A stretch of DNA of 29,904 nt from Pigoraptor vietnamica (Eukaryota > Opisthokonta > Filasterea): positions 1 to 29,904 of the forward strand of contig CALSCQ010001463.1 in the NCBI GenBank assembly GCA_943704525.1, written 5' to 3'. Under the pieces are notes generated by a model that saw only the letters and a list, made by a program, of their open reading frames with translations, was not told the DNA's origin and did not search any database. Every line of letters starts with the position of its first letter. The first letter of the stretch is position 1. Shown in pieces: positions 9,761 to 23,740 of this stretch. A program made the position numbers and the translations under genes.

Positions 9761-11459
9761 GCACACATTGCGGCGCCGAAATTACATCTTTTCAGGCCGT
9801 CTTCTTAGCGTGGCTGCTAAAATAGCGCGGTGGCGTGCCACTGTCTTAGAATAGCGCTGACCGTTTGCGTCTTTTTCTGCGCAGGGAGAGATTGTTGCCG
9901 TTACTGGCGATGGCACGAACGACGGTCCTGCTCTCAAGGCATGTCTGCAGTGACAAAACACTGCGTCTTTTCCGTCGTTCCATTAGCTGTAGTTGTTTTT
10001 GACGGGAGTGCAATCGGCGGCTAATGCTGTAATTGACCCTTTTGTTGCCATTGCAGTTGGCGCACGTGGGCTTTTCGATGGGCATCACGGGCACGGAGGT
10101 CGCTAAGGAGGCCTCGGACATTGTGCTCATGGACGACAACTTCAGCTCGATCGTCGCCGCCGTCAGCTGGGGCCGCAACGTATACGACTCGATCCGCAAG
10201 TTCCTCCAGTTCCAGCTCACTGTCAACATTGTGCGTGGGCTCATCGTTGTTGCTTTCAAACGCATTGCACACATGCTCATCATCCAAACCATCTGCTGAC
10301 CGCGTGGTGTTGTTGCGTGCGACAGGCCGCCGTGGCTCTTGCGTTTGTCGGCTCCATCACAGACGAGCACGGCGAGTCGCCCCTCAAGCCTGTGCAGCTG
10401 CTGTGGGTCAACCTCATCATGGACACAATGGCCGCCCTCGCGCTCGCCACCGAGGCCCCCACGCCCGACCTTCTCAACCGCAAGCCGTGGGTATTCGCAC
10501 TTGTGTGTTTGAACTCTGTGTGCGTGCGCGTGTGCGCTATTTAAACAGCGGTTATGTGTACAAGTCTCGTGAGGAAGGTGCTTACACGCGTTTACGACCC
10601 CTTCCGCAGCTACGGCAAGACGGAGGGCCTCATTACGCCGATGATGTGGCGCAACATTATCGGGCAGTCGATCTTCCAGATGTTCGTCAACTTCAGCCTG
10701 CTCTACTACGGCCACATTGTGTTTGGCGTCCCCCACCACTCGGTCAAGCACCTCACGCTGTTCTTCAACACGTTCGTCATGTGCCAGCTCTTCAACGAAA
10801 TCAACTCGCGCAAGATCCACGGCGGTGAGTGCAGTCCCTCCTTCGCAACCGTTTCTGACATCTGTCTGCGATCGGTCGTGTTTGTCACGTTTCCAACCCT
10901 GTCTTGCGTGTTGTCGCCCGCCTCTAACGGCGCTGTTTGGTCCTCCCAGAGCTCAACGTGTTCAAGGGGCTCTTCACCAACGGCCTCTTCCTGGGCGTGA
11001 TGCTCTTCACGCTCGTGATGCAGTATCTCATCGTGCAGTACGGCGGCTCGTTTGTCGGCACCGTCCCCCTCTCGCGCCACGAGTGGCTCCAGTGCATTGG
11101 CATCGGCGCACTTGGCATCCCCATCGGTGGGTCACGCGGACACCCACCAACACACAATATGTTCGGGCCGTTTTGTGTCATGCATGGGTGCTTCCAGAGG
11201 ATATCGCGGTTGCCCTTTATTCACGACCGCTCTAACACACGTGCGCGCCTACGCAGGCTTCGTTCTCCGCCTGATCCCGTCCAAGGAGGCGCGCCCGGAC
11301 CCCATGGCGGACAAGTTCTCCGCGCGCCGCAAGTGGGCGACGGCGATCAACCAGGTCAAGACGCAGGAGAGCATTGTGCAGTTCCTCCGCAAGCCCATCA
11401 AGAAGTCGACGTCGGTGTCTCGCCGCATGTCCGTGACGGGAGGGGCGCCCGTCTTCTAA
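6900..11459 (+). CDS. PMCA: Plasma-membrane-type Ca2+-transporting P-type ATPase (P2B)
   Basis: Fifteen exons are 6900-7088, 7195-7407, 7527-7689, 7784-7819, 7920-7981, 8098-8400, 8507-8639, 8735-9372, 9473-9691, 9885-9938, 10057-10230, 10326-10486, 10610-10824, 10950-11126 and 11257-11459, encoding 979 aa. It exports Ca2+ from the cytosol using ATP. Seen: TGES (200-203, dephosphorylation loop), PEGLP (321-325, Ca2+ site in M4), DKTGTLT (phosphorylated Asp364), KGA (487-489, nucleotide binding), GDGTND (660-665) and the M5/M6 segment ending [12 protein letters not shown]. Family members in plants and animals carry a calmodulin-binding autoinhibitory tail. Here the tail is only about 65 aa but contains a basic stretch with a lone Trp ([13 protein letters not shown]), a possible calmodulin site, and ends RRMSVTGG. 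Exon 4 is a 36-nt microexon. The intron after 9938 is GC-AG. The first intron (donor GTTTTG) is the least certain junction. Confidence 0.95.
9693..9769. repeat. (CA)n microsatellite in an ATPase intron
   Basis: Imperfect CACACA/CACGCA repeat in intron 9 of the Ca2+ ATPase (9692-9884), sense strand CA. It makes this the longest intron of the gene. Confidence 0.9.
9939..10056 (+). other. GC-AG intron in the Ca2+ ATPase
   Basis: The conserved sequence [11 protein letters not shown] joins LAHVGFSMG only if the donor is AAG|GCATGT. The nearest GT donor (GTCTGC at 9943) breaks the frame. The acceptor is ATTGCAG|TTGG. Confidence 0.85.
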
Positions 11460-11870
11460 GCGCACATGTGCCCGTGTTGCCCGTGCGTGCAGCGTCGGTT
11501 GTGTACATTTTCTTCCGATCTTTCTTTCTGTTTTCTGATCTTATCCGTCACTTGTGGGAGGGGTTGTTGACCGTGCACTCGCCCCCAGTGACGATAGAGG
11601 CTCCATTTGCGGCTGTCTTTTGTTGCTTTGCGCGCCGTGCGTTTGTGCAGTTTATAAAAAACCGTTTGATCGCTCCATTAGTACGCTCGCACATCGGCGG
11701 CGTGTCCGCTACTGACGGGGATGCTGGCGCACGTTCGCGGGGTCGTCCGTCCCCGCACTGTAGCCGCGGCTGCGTCGGTTCAAGCACTACAGGTAAGCAC
11801 TGTGCAAGCGTTCGTGCATGTCGCAAGAGCGCGCGCGAGCGTGCTGCGTGTGATGTGTCTGGGTGTGTAC
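11460..11870. other. Intergenic between two convergent genes
   Basis: Shared 3' region of the ATPase (+) and the small hydrophilic protein gene (-). It has T-rich stretches after the ATPase stop and a TTTATAAAAAA near 11651. No gene was seen that I would support. Confidence 0.4.
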
Positions 11871-12483
11871 TCACAATGCCTTGTTCGGGTCCATTCCGTG
11901 GCCTTTCTCGACGGGCATGGGATCACTGCGTCGCACAGCAGGATATAGTGAGATCGCCCGCTCTCTTTTTTCCATTGCTGTCCTGTCTCCACTGCACGCA
12001 TCTCCCCATCTTTCTCCCGCGCCTTCGCACACTCACTCCATACTCTCGAGTTGGCTCGGCAATTCGCGCCTCGTCTCCTGGTGTCCCGTTTGCAAGTGCT
12101 GCCAAACAGTTATGTTGCACCGCATCAGATTTGCCGGCAGACCAAGTGCGCCACGTGGAGAGCAAGCTGAACCGCAGTCTCACTTGCCTGTCCAACGCCC
12201 GGCGGCTTCTCATTTGCGCGGAGAACGCGCTCGTCTTGGTTCGACTGGTGCTGCGTGTGCGTCTGCGCCGGGCATACGTTGTTCAGAACGGGCAGTGTGT
12301 GCAAGATAGCACCACACTGGCAGAAGCGAGGCTCTGAGGGATCATCTTGCGTACCTGACGGTCCGTCTCAAAACGCTGCGAGTGCATGTGGCCCGTCTCG
12401 CGGTCCTTGTGTTCGCTGCCGAGGCCCTTGTTGGCCTTGTGCAGATCCTGGCGCAGCTCGCGGTCGCTAATGTTCCCAGCCAT
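11871..12483 (-). CDS. Small, highly hydrophilic protein, unknown family
   Basis: Four exons in phase are 12483-12355, 12262-12188, 12098-12037 and 11925-11871, encoding 106 aa. I do not recognise the protein. It starts MAGNISDRELRQDLHKANKG, is rich in Gln, His, Glu, Arg and Gly (about 8% Gly), has no Cys or Trp and no membrane segment, and ends GHGMDPNKAL. Composition suggests a disordered protein of hydrophilin or LEA-like character; that is inference. Splice signals are good: donors GTACGC, GCAAGT (a GC-AG intron) and GTGAGT, each followed by a CAG or GAG-type acceptor that keeps the frame. The last codons could be replaced by another exon, because GTGAGT overlaps the stop codon. It is divergently paired with another small hydrophilic gene 600 bp away and convergent with the Ca2+ ATPase. 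Confidence 0.6.
12099..12187 (-). other. GC-AG intron in the 106-aa protein gene
   Basis: Donor CAG|GCAAGT matches the strong GC-donor consensus. The acceptor is TTTGGCAG. The frame is kept (phase 0). Confidence 0.6.
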
Positions 12484-13085
12484 TCTCCTATTCGGCACGC
12501 TTTAGTGTTGTTCACAAACGAAGATGCAGAGTGAAAAGGGGGGTCGTTCTGCATTTAATGGTTTCTCGTTGCCCGAGGATGAAGGCACGAAGTGGCTGCA
12601 ACTGCGAGCCAATTGTGTGTCGTCAGCGTGCGCGTGTGCGCGTGTGTGTCTATGAGATTGCAGCGCGCTTCTGATTGGTCGGCTGTGCAGATCCGCGCAA
12701 TTCGACTGGTTGAAATTCCGTGACAGCTCTCGACACACGCCGAGCCTGTGTCACACACACGCACGCGGCTATCCGTTCGCATCCTCTTTATCGACTCGTA
12801 TTCGAGAAGAACTGGCCCAAGCTCTCCTTGTTCGTAGAAGTGGCGCGAGTAGTTGGATTTGCGCCTGCGACTCAATAAAGCAAGCTTGGATGCAGAATGT
12901 GTTCAATCCAAACCGGCGTCGTTACTGGAATTCAGAAAATGTCGCAGATGGGTGGGCCGTTCCAAGTGCGACGCCTCGTCAGCTGCCAGAAAGAGAGCAC
13001 AGAACTAGTCTCGAGAAGTATAGAGGGAGTCTGAACGCATCTCTCTCGAATAGCGTTTACTTCAAGCAGTTTTGTCACACAATTG
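12484..13085. promoter_or_regulatory. Divergent promoter region between the two small hydrophilic genes
   Basis: A 602-bp gap between the two start codons. It includes GATTGGTCGGC (ATTGGTC at 12674-12680), the same extended CCAAT box seen before other genes here. An open plus frame crosses it (12710-13258), but it shows no family similarity and is not supported by splice sites. Confidence 0.4.
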
Positions 13086-13580
13086 ATGATGAGCCGCAGA
13101 GACGCCCAGGGCCTCGGGCGGGACATCCGCACCGACTTTGCGCAAGTGCAGCACAAGTAAGTGAAGATTTTGTTGCTTTCAGAAAAATCCGATTCGAAGA
13201 GATGAGTGCGCCGCATTCCCTCTGTTTTGAGCGTCCGCGCGAATCAGTGGCATTTTGAGCGTGCCTCGAATGCGGCTGGCTGAGCAGGGAGACGGTTGAG
13301 CGCAAGTACGGTGGCCACGCCGATCTCGCGCACGGCGGAGGCACCGAACCAGCCGATCGACCGGTCTCGAATGCAATGGACATGGTTACGCAGGCAACGT
13401 GAGTGCCGTATTGAGCGTGTGCAAGCCGTGTGTGTGACTCGGACACGACGTGGCGCTGCTTTTTCGGCGAGTCGCGTGAATGTTGGGCCTGTGTGGTTAT
13501 TCTCCTGATTCGCTTCTTCGCTACGCAGAGAGGGCGGCACGCAGACGGGCACCGATCCGTCCGCCTTGCAAGGCCATTAG
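13086..13580 (+). CDS. Small Gly/His-rich hydrophilic protein, unknown family
   Basis: Three exons are 13086-13156, 13288-13398 and 13529-13580, encoding 77 aa. Junctions GTAAGT/CAG and GTGAGT/CAG both keep the frame (phase 2). I do not recognise it. It begins MMSRRDAQGLGRDIRTDFAQ, contains HADLAHGGGTEPADRP, and ends TDPSALQGH. Gly is about 14%. There is no Cys, Trp or membrane segment. The residue bias is of hydrophilin/LEA type, so a role in desiccation, cyst formation or osmotic stress is a reasonable but untested guess. It lies head to head with the 106-aa hydrophilic protein gene, which has a similar bias but no clear sequence similarity. There are two adjacent ATG codons; the first is used here. 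Confidence 0.62.
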
Positions 13581-14081
13581 CGCTGATAACCCTCCATAAC
13601 TGTCGGGCATTCACAGACGACGGTGCGGCGAGCCGACGCAGTGAATCGGTTTGGTTTTCCGGAGCCTGATTGGTCGTCGTCCCCGTCGCGCTCTTGCGAC
13701 TGTTGCGGGCAGAGAGTCGCTCGGCAGAATGCGTTCGTCGTCTGCGGACAACTTTTGAGGGCCTGGCAGTTCAATGGACGACGGAGTGTGTGCATAAAGA
13801 AGACGAGCGCCGGCAGCCGATCACGTGCGTGTCATCACTTTCTGTGTCTTGTTTGGGATTGGTCGGCGTGCCCCGACGGAAGTAAGTGGACGACGCCCGT
13901 CAAAAAGCACACCAACACACACCACGCACCCACGCACGTGCGACTGCACAAAGAGAGCGATCACGTACGCGCTACGCTGCTGTCGCGCGGGGTTTGCTGT
14001 GCCTTTCGTGAAGAGTTCGAATAGTCACGTCGTCATGAATTGACGGGACTCTGTTTCAGTAGTGCGCGGCCGTTTGCGAAG
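13581..14081. promoter_or_regulatory. Upstream region of the FATP gene
   Basis: No gene was seen. Two extended CCAAT boxes are present (ATTGGTCGTC at 13669 and ATTGGTCGGC at 13858). A CAG just before a TAG at 14058-14062 could be the end of a 5' UTR intron. Confidence 0.35.
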
Positions 14082-16306
14082 ATGCTCCTCACCGCCCTCT
14101 TCGTGGCCGTCGTTGTGCCGTTGCTTCTCAAGTACGGGCGCGTGCTCAAAATATGGGCGAAAACGCTCCCGCGTGATGTGAGGTGGGGGGAATTCAATCG
14201 CCGTGTTCTCTACGTGTGTTTCCCCCCCCCCCCCCCTCTTACGCACCTGCATCGTTTACGCCTCTCATTTCAGGGCTGCTCTCTACTACATCAACATCCT
14301 CGCCGTGTGCCAGTTTCTCTCTCTCGTCGGCATCAATGTCGTCGACTTGTTCTCGTGGCACGCGCGGCGCAACCCGCAACGCACCGCCATCGCGAGCGAG
14401 AAGACGCGACTCACTTTTGCGCAGCTCGACGCCCTCTCCAACAGAGTTGCAAACGTCGCGCGCGCACACGGTTTGCAATCCGGCGATGTAGTCGCCCTCT
14501 TCAGCGAGTCGTCTCCGGAGTACGTGGCGCTGTGGCTTGGATTCGCCAAGGCGGGCGTCGTCACCGCGCTCATCAACCACAACCTGCGCGGGCCATCCCT
14601 CGCGCACTCGATCTCCGTCGGCCGTGCACGCGCCGTCGTGTACGGCAGGGACCTCTCCGCTGCCATTGCGGAAGTGTCGCCTCTCCTCGGCGACTTGAAC
14701 GCAACGCTCTTTGCATATGGCGCGGCGAGTGGCGGCGACGCGACTGTCGCGGGCGCCGTCGATTTTGACGCGCTCCTTTCCGCCGCGTCGCCGTCGGCCG
14801 TTCCGCGCCTCCGCCTCGGCATGAACGCCGTTCTTCTCTACATCTACACGAGCGGGACGACGGGCCTTCCCAAGGCGGCGGTGATCCGTCACAGCCGCTA
14901 CTTCCACATGTGTTACAGCATGCGCGTGATGGCGTCGATCCGCGCCGACGACGTCGTGTACTGCTCGCTGCCCCTCTACCACTCGGCGGGCGTTGTGTTG
15001 GGCATCGGCCAGTGCCTTCTCGGCGGCACGAGCGTCTTTGTGCGCGCCAAATTCAGCGCCAGTCGCTTCTGGGACGACTGCGCGCGTGAGCGGTGCACGG
15101 TCGTTCAGTATATTGGCGACATTTGCCGGTTCCTACTCGCGACGCCCCCCACGGAAGGAGAGAAGACTCACTGCGTGCGGCTCGCCGTCGGGAATGGAAT
15201 GCGTCCGGACATGTGGAAGCCCTTTGTCGAGCGGTTCCGCGTGCGCGACGTCCGCGAGTTCTACGGGAGCACCGAGGGCAACGCAAACCTCGTGAACATC
15301 GACAACAAGCCGGGCGCCGTCGGATTCAACTCTGTGATTCTGCCGTGGGTCTATCCGGTGCGTCTCGTGCGGTACGACCAAGAAACGGGCGCGCTCATAC
15401 GCGACGCGAAGGGAATGTGCATGCGCACGGCCCCGGGTGAACCCGGCGAGCTCGTGGGCCGCATTGGGACGTCGTCGCTCCGCAAGTACGACGGCTATGT
15501 TGGTCAGGAGACGGGGATTGAGGGCACGCAGAAGGAGTCGTCGAAGGTGGCGCGCGACGTTGCGTGGAGGGGCGACGCGTACTTCCGCACGGGCGACATT
15601 CTCTGGCAGGACGAGGAGGGATACATCTTCTTTGCCGACCGGGTGGGTTGCCGTAGTGCGAGATCCAGTGCGGTCACGCCACCGGCCTCGCGTGGCCATG
15701 ATACTCGGCACAACGAGTTGTTTCAAACAGTTGTTACAGTGCACATTAGCGCGCCGAACGGCACTGCTTGGTGGGATGTGCGCACATTCGAGTCGCGTGC
15801 GTTTTTCTCACGCGTATGTCACGCAGGTGGGCGATACGTTTCGCTGGAAGGGCGAGAACGTGGCGACATCCGAAGTTGAGCAGGCCGTTCGGTCGGTGCT
15901 TGGGCACGGTTACACACCGTGCGTGTACGGCGTTGAGATCCCCGGCTGTCCGGGCAGAGCCGGCATGGTGGCCGTGAGCGCGGACGCTGAAGGGGGTGCC
16001 GCACCAAAGGAGCTCACGAGCGAAGAGGCGGCCGCCAAGTGCGAGGACATTGCGCGCAGCCTGTGCAGTGGCCTGCCGGCGCTTCTTCCCGCGTACGCGC
16101 GGCCGTTGTTTGTGCGGTGGACGGCCGGGCAGGAGATGACCGGTACATTCAAGGTGAAGAAGACGCAGCTGCAGAAGGAAGGTTACACGCCGGAGACCGT
16201 CGCACGGGGAGAGCCCGTCGTGTATGTGGACTACGCGGCCAAGTCGGTGCGGCGTGTGGACGAAGGCCTCGTGCGCAGCATCGCCACGGGCGCCATTCGC
16301 GTGTGA
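14082..16306 (+). CDS. FATP: Fatty-acid transport protein / very-long-chain acyl-CoA synthetase
   Basis: Three exons are 14082-14182, 14274-15642 and 15827-16306, encoding 649 aa, the usual length for the SLC27 family. It activates long or very long fatty acids to acyl-CoA with ATP and CoA, coupled to their uptake. Seen: an N-terminal membrane segment (LLTALFVAVVVPLLL, residues 2-16); a second hydrophobic stretch near 40-55; the AMP-binding loop YIYTSGTTGLPKA (223-235); the FATP signature EFYGSTEGNANLVNI (362-376) followed by KPGAVG; FADRVGDTFRWKGENVAT spanning the last splice; and the C-terminal TGTFKVKKTQL with the catalytic-type Lys region. The start is the first ATG in frame and gives the expected membrane anchor. 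It probably sits in the ER or plasma membrane. A run of 15 C (14222-14236) lies in intron 1. Confidence 0.95.
14222..14236. repeat. Poly(C) run in FATP intron 1
   Basis: Fifteen consecutive C on the sense strand, about 35 bp before the acceptor. It may act as an unusual polypyrimidine stretch. Confidence 0.9.
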
Positions 16307-16870
16307 GCAAATCTTTACACTGTACGCTGACAGACCGGACAAGTGAATGATGGCGAATATGTGCAGCTATGTAGCCAGGAGAATGTGAAAGGTAGACAGT
16401 TGCACGCTACTTGCTGCTGGTTTCGCCAAAAGAGACGGCAGGACTGGGTGTGTGCCTGTGCCAGTAGCTGTGTGTTGGGTTTGTGTGAGGAAGAGGATGA
16501 TTGGTCGTCCAGCGAAGGCTTGTGGGTAACCGCACGGACAATCGAATTGAGTGTCCGCCAAAAACGGTGCCAATTTAAGGGGAATTTTCGCATTGCGGGT
16601 GTGCGCTGCGTTTTTTGGCTTGCACGCTTGTGGGCTCGGCGTCATGCAGTTGCCGACGGCAGTGAAACCACACGTGCACTGCGCGCGCACACGCACACAC
16701 ACACACACAACACCCTCCCCTTCTTTTTCTCCAGACCTACTCGCTCGATATCGCTTCACTTTCTCTACACACTCAATCTTAGCGCAGTTACTCTAATTGT
16801 AACGCCCATGCGGTAGCACTTCGGCCGACGTGGGTAACCCGACTCGCAGACGCACGTTCGCAGTCCCATC
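16307..16870. promoter_or_regulatory. Intergenic upstream of the MscS channel gene
   Basis: No gene was seen. GATTGGTCGTCC (ATTGGTC at 16500-16506) repeats the extended CCAAT box found before the FATP gene. A short (CA)n stretch lies at 16683-16709, and a pyrimidine-rich stretch follows. Confidence 0.35.
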
Positions 16871-20595
<3,725 letters not shown>

Positions 20596-20925
20596 TCTGT
20601 CGTTTCCGGGTGCGTGCGTGTGTCCGTCGTCGTTTTGCGTTGCGCGTTTAGATTCGCTTGCAATCGGCCAATTCGACTGGCACGAAATAGCCGATTCCAG
20701 CAGTCGCTTGCGCTCATTTGAATTCGTCCTCTGGCGGTGTGTGCGCGAGCAAGTGAACGTCCATAGCGAGTGTGGATTAAAGATTGAATTAAAGCCGATC
20801 GTTTGAACTTGAACAAGAGGCTGTGAAGTCCAGCCCAACAACAGGCGAGACGAGCGTCGACGACGGGCATCACCGCCAAAAAGACAAACCATTGATTGTG
20901 CTAACACACCATGGCACAATCCGGG

Positions 20926-20984
<59 letters not shown>
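20926..20984. repeat. Poly(A) tract, 59 nt
   Basis: Uninterrupted A on the plus strand, followed by CAAAGGAAAAAAGAAG. No flanking target-site duplication was recognised, so a retroposed origin is not supported. Confidence 0.9.
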
Positions 20985-20985
<1 letters not shown>

Positions 20986-21107
20986 AAAGGAAAAAAGAAG
21001 AAAAAAGCCCAGTCTGTATTTTGTCGACAAGAACTGAATAGGGCGTGTGAAGCCACCCAACAGTTCCGTGTATTGACCAACTAACCTCCCGAGTGCCACC
21101 GACCGTG

Positions 21108-21120
21108 CCCTAACCCTAAC
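21108..21120. repeat. Telomere-like CCCTAACCCTAAC
   Basis: Two copies of the CCCTAA unit in the convergent intergenic space. It may be an interstitial telomeric relic or chance. Confidence 0.6.
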
Positions 21121-21182
21121 TTTGCGTTCCCAACATTCGTCCTAGTTGAAATTCGTTCGCAGTTGTCAGCCCAAAGCGGCGC

Positions 21183-23652
21183 TCACTTCTTCGCCTCCGC
21201 AAGCACTTGGTCCCTCAGAATCCGCCGGAGAATCTTCCCACTCGGCGACTTGGGCACTTGCGGCACAAACCGAACGCCGCCGCGCAACTTCTTGTGGGGG
21301 GCGACGCGCTCCGCAACCCACGACTGCACGTCGGACTCGGAAAGAGGAGCGACGTTTGGCTTCGGCACAACAAAGGCAAGGGGGAGTTCGCCAGCCTCTG
21401 GACAGGGACGGCCGATCACGGCGCAGTCGGCGATTGACGGATGACCGAGGAGGAGCGCTGGGGACATAGCGATGCGTCAGTTAAGAATTAAGCTGCTGCA
21501 GTGAGCTACAGTACGCATGAATTTGACGGCTGTACCTTCAAGCTCCGCAGGCGGCACTTGGAACCCCTTGTACTTGATGAGCTCTAGAGAAGCGAGATTG
21601 TGAAGACAACAATGAGTCGGATAAGGTCGATCGCCCACACGCAACAATGACACAATGCTCACAGAGAACAAACAGCTTGCGCCGTGGCACACGAGTCGGA
21701 GACAGAGTACACGGAGATGGCGGGCGACGCGACGCACCCTTCACGCGGTCCTGGATGTGGAGGTACCCGTCCTTGTCGATGATGCCAATGTCGCCCGTGC
21801 GCAGAAAGCCGTCCTCGAGGATGGTCGCCTTGGTGGCGTCGTCGCGGTTCAGATAGCCCTTCATCACCATGGGTCCTCGGATTTGGATCTGCGCACGAAA
21901 GCATAACAGGGGCGAGCACAGTGAGCTGGACAGGCACACGAGCACACAAACACAGAAACACACAGACAAAGACACGCAGACACACGCGCACAGCTCATGC
22001 GCGTGGGACAGCCGAGGACATGCAGAAGAGGCAGTGGTCCATTGGCACTTTAGACAGTGGTCCAATTGACACACGCTATCGACTGCGATCGACTGACGTA
22101 CCATAATTCAAGCTGACCCAACGCACAAGACAAACAAGACGGCACCACAGCCTGTGCCTCCCGTCCAAACACACACCTCCCCGGGCTCGTCGCATCCGAG
22201 CGTCTTGCCCGTCTGCGTGCACACGACGCGCGCCTCCGCATTGGGCACCAGGACACCCACGGCCCCCGGCTTGATGCGAGACGTCGGCGTCACGTGGCTC
22301 GCTGCGTGTGGAGGGGACACTTGTGAGGAATGCTAGCAGCAGACACTATGCAACGCAACCAAGATGAAGTAGGCACTAGGTTACAGGCTCAGCGCAAGCA
22401 CCCACCAGGCGAGAGCTCGGTCATTCCGTACGCCTGCTTGACCTTGCACTTGAGGCGCTCTGCGACAGCCTCCGAGACTTCGGTGCCAAGCGGCGCTGCG
22501 CCAGAGAACACCATGCGGACGGAGCTCAGGTCGTACTTGGCGACGAGCGGGTGCTTCGCGAGGGCGACGGCAATCGGAGGCGCCTGGGTGCGCCGCGACG
22601 GGTCACGTGAGCATTGCGAAGCCGAACAACTAGGGCCACGAACATAATAGATAGCGCGATCGTCGTGCGACAGGGAGAAGGCAAGACAGAAGGAGAGTTA
22701 TGGACAACACGGAACGTTGGAGACTGATGTCGCGAGTGGGCGTGCAGAGGAGAGCAAAGTGGCGGCGCTGGCTAACCGACGCACAATGTGGAGGACGGAG
22801 ATGCGGTGCTTCTGGATGGCCTCGAGGAACTTTTCGAGGTCAAAGCGCGGGAAGACGACCGTCTTGATCCCCTTGATCAGTGCCTTGTTCGTCATCATGA
22901 GACCGTAAATGTGGAAGAAGGGCAGCACGCCCACGTACACGTCCTTCTGCGTCGCGTCGCTCTCAATCTCGAGCAGCTGCAGCAGGTTCGTCGTGAGGTT
23001 CTGGTGCGTCAGGCACACGCCCTTCGGCAGGCCAGTCGTCCCGCTCGAGTACGGCAGCGCGGCAATCTCCTGTGTCACGTCGAGGGTGAGGGTTGTGGGC
23101 GCCGCGCGCGCGGGGATGTGCGAGACGAGGTCGGCGAAAGAGGTCGAACCGGGAGCCGCGCCGCCGTACGTGAAAATGTCGCGGACGTTCGGTGCCTTCT
23201 TCATAGCTCCCTGGACCTGAATGTGGGGAGGGTGGACGCGAATCTCAGACAAAGTTGCGGGGCGCGTGGAAGGTCACGCATTGCTGCAAGGAAGTGGTTG
23301 GTGCCGTCCATGCCGCGTGCGGGTGCGGTCTGTTCTGCCGGAGTGCATGTGATAAGGTGGAGGAGTCCGCGTGTGTGTGTGTGTGTGTGTGCCGGTGAGT
23401 GAGTGAGTGTGTGTGTGTGCGAGTGTGAGTGTCTGAGTGCGTGTGTGTGTGTGCGCATGTGTGTGTGTAAGTGTATCCGTGTCGTGTGGGAGCGAGTATT
23501 GCGTGGAACCGGCACCTTGTCCATGAGCTGGGGAATGGTGAACACGAAGCTTGCACGCGAGTCATTGAGCTGAAATTCGAGTTCAGCCTGCTCATACGTC
23601 GGGTTGACTGCAGCGGCAAGAGTTGCACGTTAGTCCACTGCAAGCGGGCAAC

Positions 23653-23740
<88 letters not shown>

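Larger units (their letters stand above)
20596..21182. other. Intergenic between the channel and the 4CL-like gene (convergent)
   Basis: Shared 3' region. It contains a 59-nt poly(A) run (20926-20984), A/G-rich sequence just after it, and a telomere-like CCCTAACCCTAAC (21108-21120). No coding signal was seen. Confidence 0.5.

Noticed and set aside
11721-11792. Plus-strand mini exon starting MLAHVRGVVRPRTVAAAASV and ending at CAG|GTAAGC, like a mitochondrial leader
   Set aside because: It overlaps the 3' end region of the minus-strand 106-aa gene. I found no in-frame downstream exon with a recognisable protein, so one good donor is not enough.
10937-12337. 466-aa open frame on the plus strand
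   Set aside because: Only its first part is real (exon 14 of the Ca2+ ATPase). The rest reads through introns, the 3' UTR and the opposite strand of another gene, with no conserved content.
12710-13258. 182-aa plus-strand frame across the divergent promoter
   Set aside because: It overlaps exon 1 of the 77-aa gene in another frame, and has neither splice support nor family resemblance.
20926-21001. Poly(A) run as the tail of a retroposed element
   Set aside because: No target-site duplication, no RNA-polymerase III boxes and no similar copy elsewhere in the window.
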